Below, piece by piece: positions 13,747 through 14,814 of a stretch of DNA of 14,814 nt; position 1 is the first letter of the stretch, and every line of letters begins with the position of its first letter. The stretch lies in contig JAKSCP010000438.1 of NCBI GenBank assembly GCA_022360535.1, forward strand, positions 1 through 14,814, given 5' to 3'. The notes below the pieces were generated by a model, which was given only the letters and a program-made list of their open reading frames with translations, was not told the DNA's origin and ran no database searches. Both the position numbers and the translations under genes were made by a program. Origin of the DNA: Pseudomonadales bacterium. GTDB lineage: Bacteria > Pseudomonadota > Gammaproteobacteria > Pseudomonadales > Pseudohongiellaceae.

Positions 13747-14814
13747 TTAGTCGTTAACCGCCCACTTACTTTGGTCGGCGTCCTTCCAGGTCATAAACCC
13801 GAAGAACATTTCTTCCCAGCTCTGCTCACCACCATAGACAGTGATGGAAGGGTCTGGGTTGAAGGGATTCTGCGCCGAGTTATCGAAGGCACCATCAACA
13901 AGGATGGTCGTCCCCTCTGGCAGGAATACCGGCTCCTCGAAATGGTAAGTCAGCTGCCAGTTGAAATTGTAGTGCGGCTGGTTGAACAGAAGCTGCTCAG
14001 TACCATCGGGCAGTTGCGCGATATACTTCACTCGCTTACCACGGAAGTGCATGTGGGGTAGAACGCTCTGCAAATAAATATCTCTGTCAAGCTCGATACT
14101 TGCTTGCATCGGATGATCCTTAACCCCTGGTGGCACCGCGATATCCCAGGTCACTGCGGGTCGACCTGACACCCGTTCTTCAGGAACCACACCTTCTGGA
14201 TAGAAATAGATGCCGAGTTCGGTTTCGTCGACAGTCTCTTTGCCAGAAGTGGTGTAGTGCATCTGGAACACGATTGTGGACCCTGCTTCCAGCAAGGCAC
14301 CGGTGTTCTCGTCTTCCATACGATTCTTGTAGCCTGGTGCATAGCCAGCCAGCGTTGGCACCTCTGGATTTAGCGCCAGCACACTGTTCTGCCCTTCACC
14401 CCGAGCCTGCCCGCCGGAAGGAGGAATCACAGAGGGAATCACGTGATGCACAACTGTTGGGTCACCTGGAGAGACCTCACTTCCGCGCACCCAGCGAGAT
14501 TCTGTGAGTTCAGTTAAAGGCACCGCCAGGTTGCGATAGTCTAAAACCCCTGTTGCAGGAATCTGCTGTGCGGGAATCTTCACGATCAAGTCGGGCTCGC
14601 CAAGGGTCCATTTAGTATCTGGCCAGGTCAATTCTGTGAGTGGATCGCGATCGGATTCATTACGCGAACCGGCTGCGATCCAATTCAGCAACTTCTGAAT
14701 CTCAACTTTGGTCATACCTGGAGCACCGTCGAATTTGCCGACGTGATGATCAATCTGGCCGGGTGGCATACGTCGCGTCATCACCACCTCGCGGATCATT
14801 GGAGACCAACCCTG
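13747..14814 (-). CDS. PHM-like copper type II monooxygenase-domain protein, C-terminal part (partial at right edge)
   Basis: 355 residues are visible, ending at the TAA (13747-13749). The frame is open to the window edge (first residues QGWSP) and no ribosome site precedes the internal ATG at 14799, so the N-terminus is missing. Numbering from that ATG, the full copper ligand set of peptidylglycine alpha-hydroxylating monooxygenase can be placed: H118-H119 (VHHVIP), H181 (QMHYT), H249-x-H251 (PHMHFRGK) and M331 (EEMFFGF). Before it, residues 7-50 (MTRRMPPGQID, EIQKLLNWIAAG) resemble the segment after a heme-c or redoxin module in large exported bacterial proteins of this type. PHM enzymes hydroxylate C-H bonds using copper and ascorbate; the substrate here is unknown. 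It converges on merT across a shared terminator. Confidence 0.8.
   Translation of the reverse strand, partial: QGWSPMIREVVMTRRMPPGQIDHHVGKFDGAPGMTKVEIQKLLNWIAAGSRNESDRDPLTELTWPDTKWTLGEPDLIVKIPAQQIPATGVLDYRNLAVPLTELTESRWVRGSEVSPGDPTVVHHVIPSVIPPSGGQARGEGQNSVLALNPEVPTLAGYAPGYKNRMEDENTGALLEAGSTIVFQMHYTTSGKETVDETELGIYFYPEGVVPEERVSGRPAVTWDIAVPPGVKDHPMQASIELDRDIYLQSVLPHMHFRGKRVKYIAQLPDGTEQLLFNQPHYNFNWQLTYHFEEPVFLPEGTTILVDGAFDNSAQNPFNPDPSITVYGGEQSWEEMFFGFMTWKDADQSKWAVND

Noticed and set aside
14130..14507. Plus-strand ORF of 125 codons within the copper monooxygenase region.
   Set aside because: It is antisense to a frame with all PHM copper ligands, lacks a ribosome site and has no recognisable domain.
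1..14814. CRISPR arrays, tRNA/rRNA genes, insertion sequences, attachment sites, prophage or toxin-antitoxin modules.
   Set aside because: No regularly spaced repeats, cloverleaf-like segments, transposase motifs or terminal inverted repeats were seen on reading both strands.

Overview
The window looks like a chromosomal segment of a Gram-negative, probably marine gammaproteobacterium. The evidence is an LpxR-type outer-membrane lipid A deacylase, a UspE-like double stress protein, two lipoproteins with good lipoboxes, a Tat substrate, clear Shine-Dalgarno sites, and a pair of exported proteins of the 'PDLQ...CHEGN' type. The lineage is inferred from gene content only. There are no RNA genes, CRISPR arrays, insertion sequences or phage genes. 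Coding density is high, and no gene-free stretch exceeds about 135 bases.

Layout. (1) Bases 1-1743, minus strand: an ICMT-like membrane methyltransferase followed by an LpxR-family (DUF2219) protein that runs off the left edge. (2) Bases 1820-3663: a uspE-like gene converges on a PF10672-type SAM methyltransferase, and their stop codons share one CTAG. (3) Bases 3772-10969, plus strand: a long co-directional run of envelope and unknown genes. In order these are a lipoprotein with a beta-rich predicted domain, a PDLQ/CHEGN exported protein, a DUF2277 protein, a prolyl-oligopeptidase lipoprotein, a second PDLQ/CHEGN protein, a membrane-anchored PhyH-like dioxygenase, a three-helix membrane protein and a beta-class-like glutathione transferase. 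(4) Bases 11102-13681, plus strand: a compact three-gene unit ending in a strong bidirectional terminator. It encodes a Tat-exported linalool dehydratase/isomerase-like protein with a C-terminal Cys-rich tail, a MerP-like periplasmic metal-binding protein and a MerT-like membrane transporter. (5) Bases 13747-14814, minus strand: the C-terminal part of a PHM-like copper type II monooxygenase that enters from the right edge.

The main discovery candidate is the MerP-like gene at 12963-13301. Its reading frame is interrupted by a single in-frame TGA exactly where the first cysteine of the HMA motif (MTCxxC) should be. The frame then continues intact through a full MerP-like C-terminus. A stem-loop with a G-containing apical loop sits 18 nt after the TGA, as in the E. 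coli fdhF SECIS as I recall it. This is best read as a selenoprotein with the metal-binding site Sec-Ala-Gly-Cys. Ordinary gene calling would truncate it or call it a pseudogene. Its neighbours suggest an uncharacterised envelope system for mercury or another soft metal: MerT lacks the usual second cysteine pair, and the Ldi-like protein ends in a Gly-rich CPCC tail. No merA, merR or sel genes are in the window, so the metal, the regulator and the selenocysteine machinery cannot be verified here.
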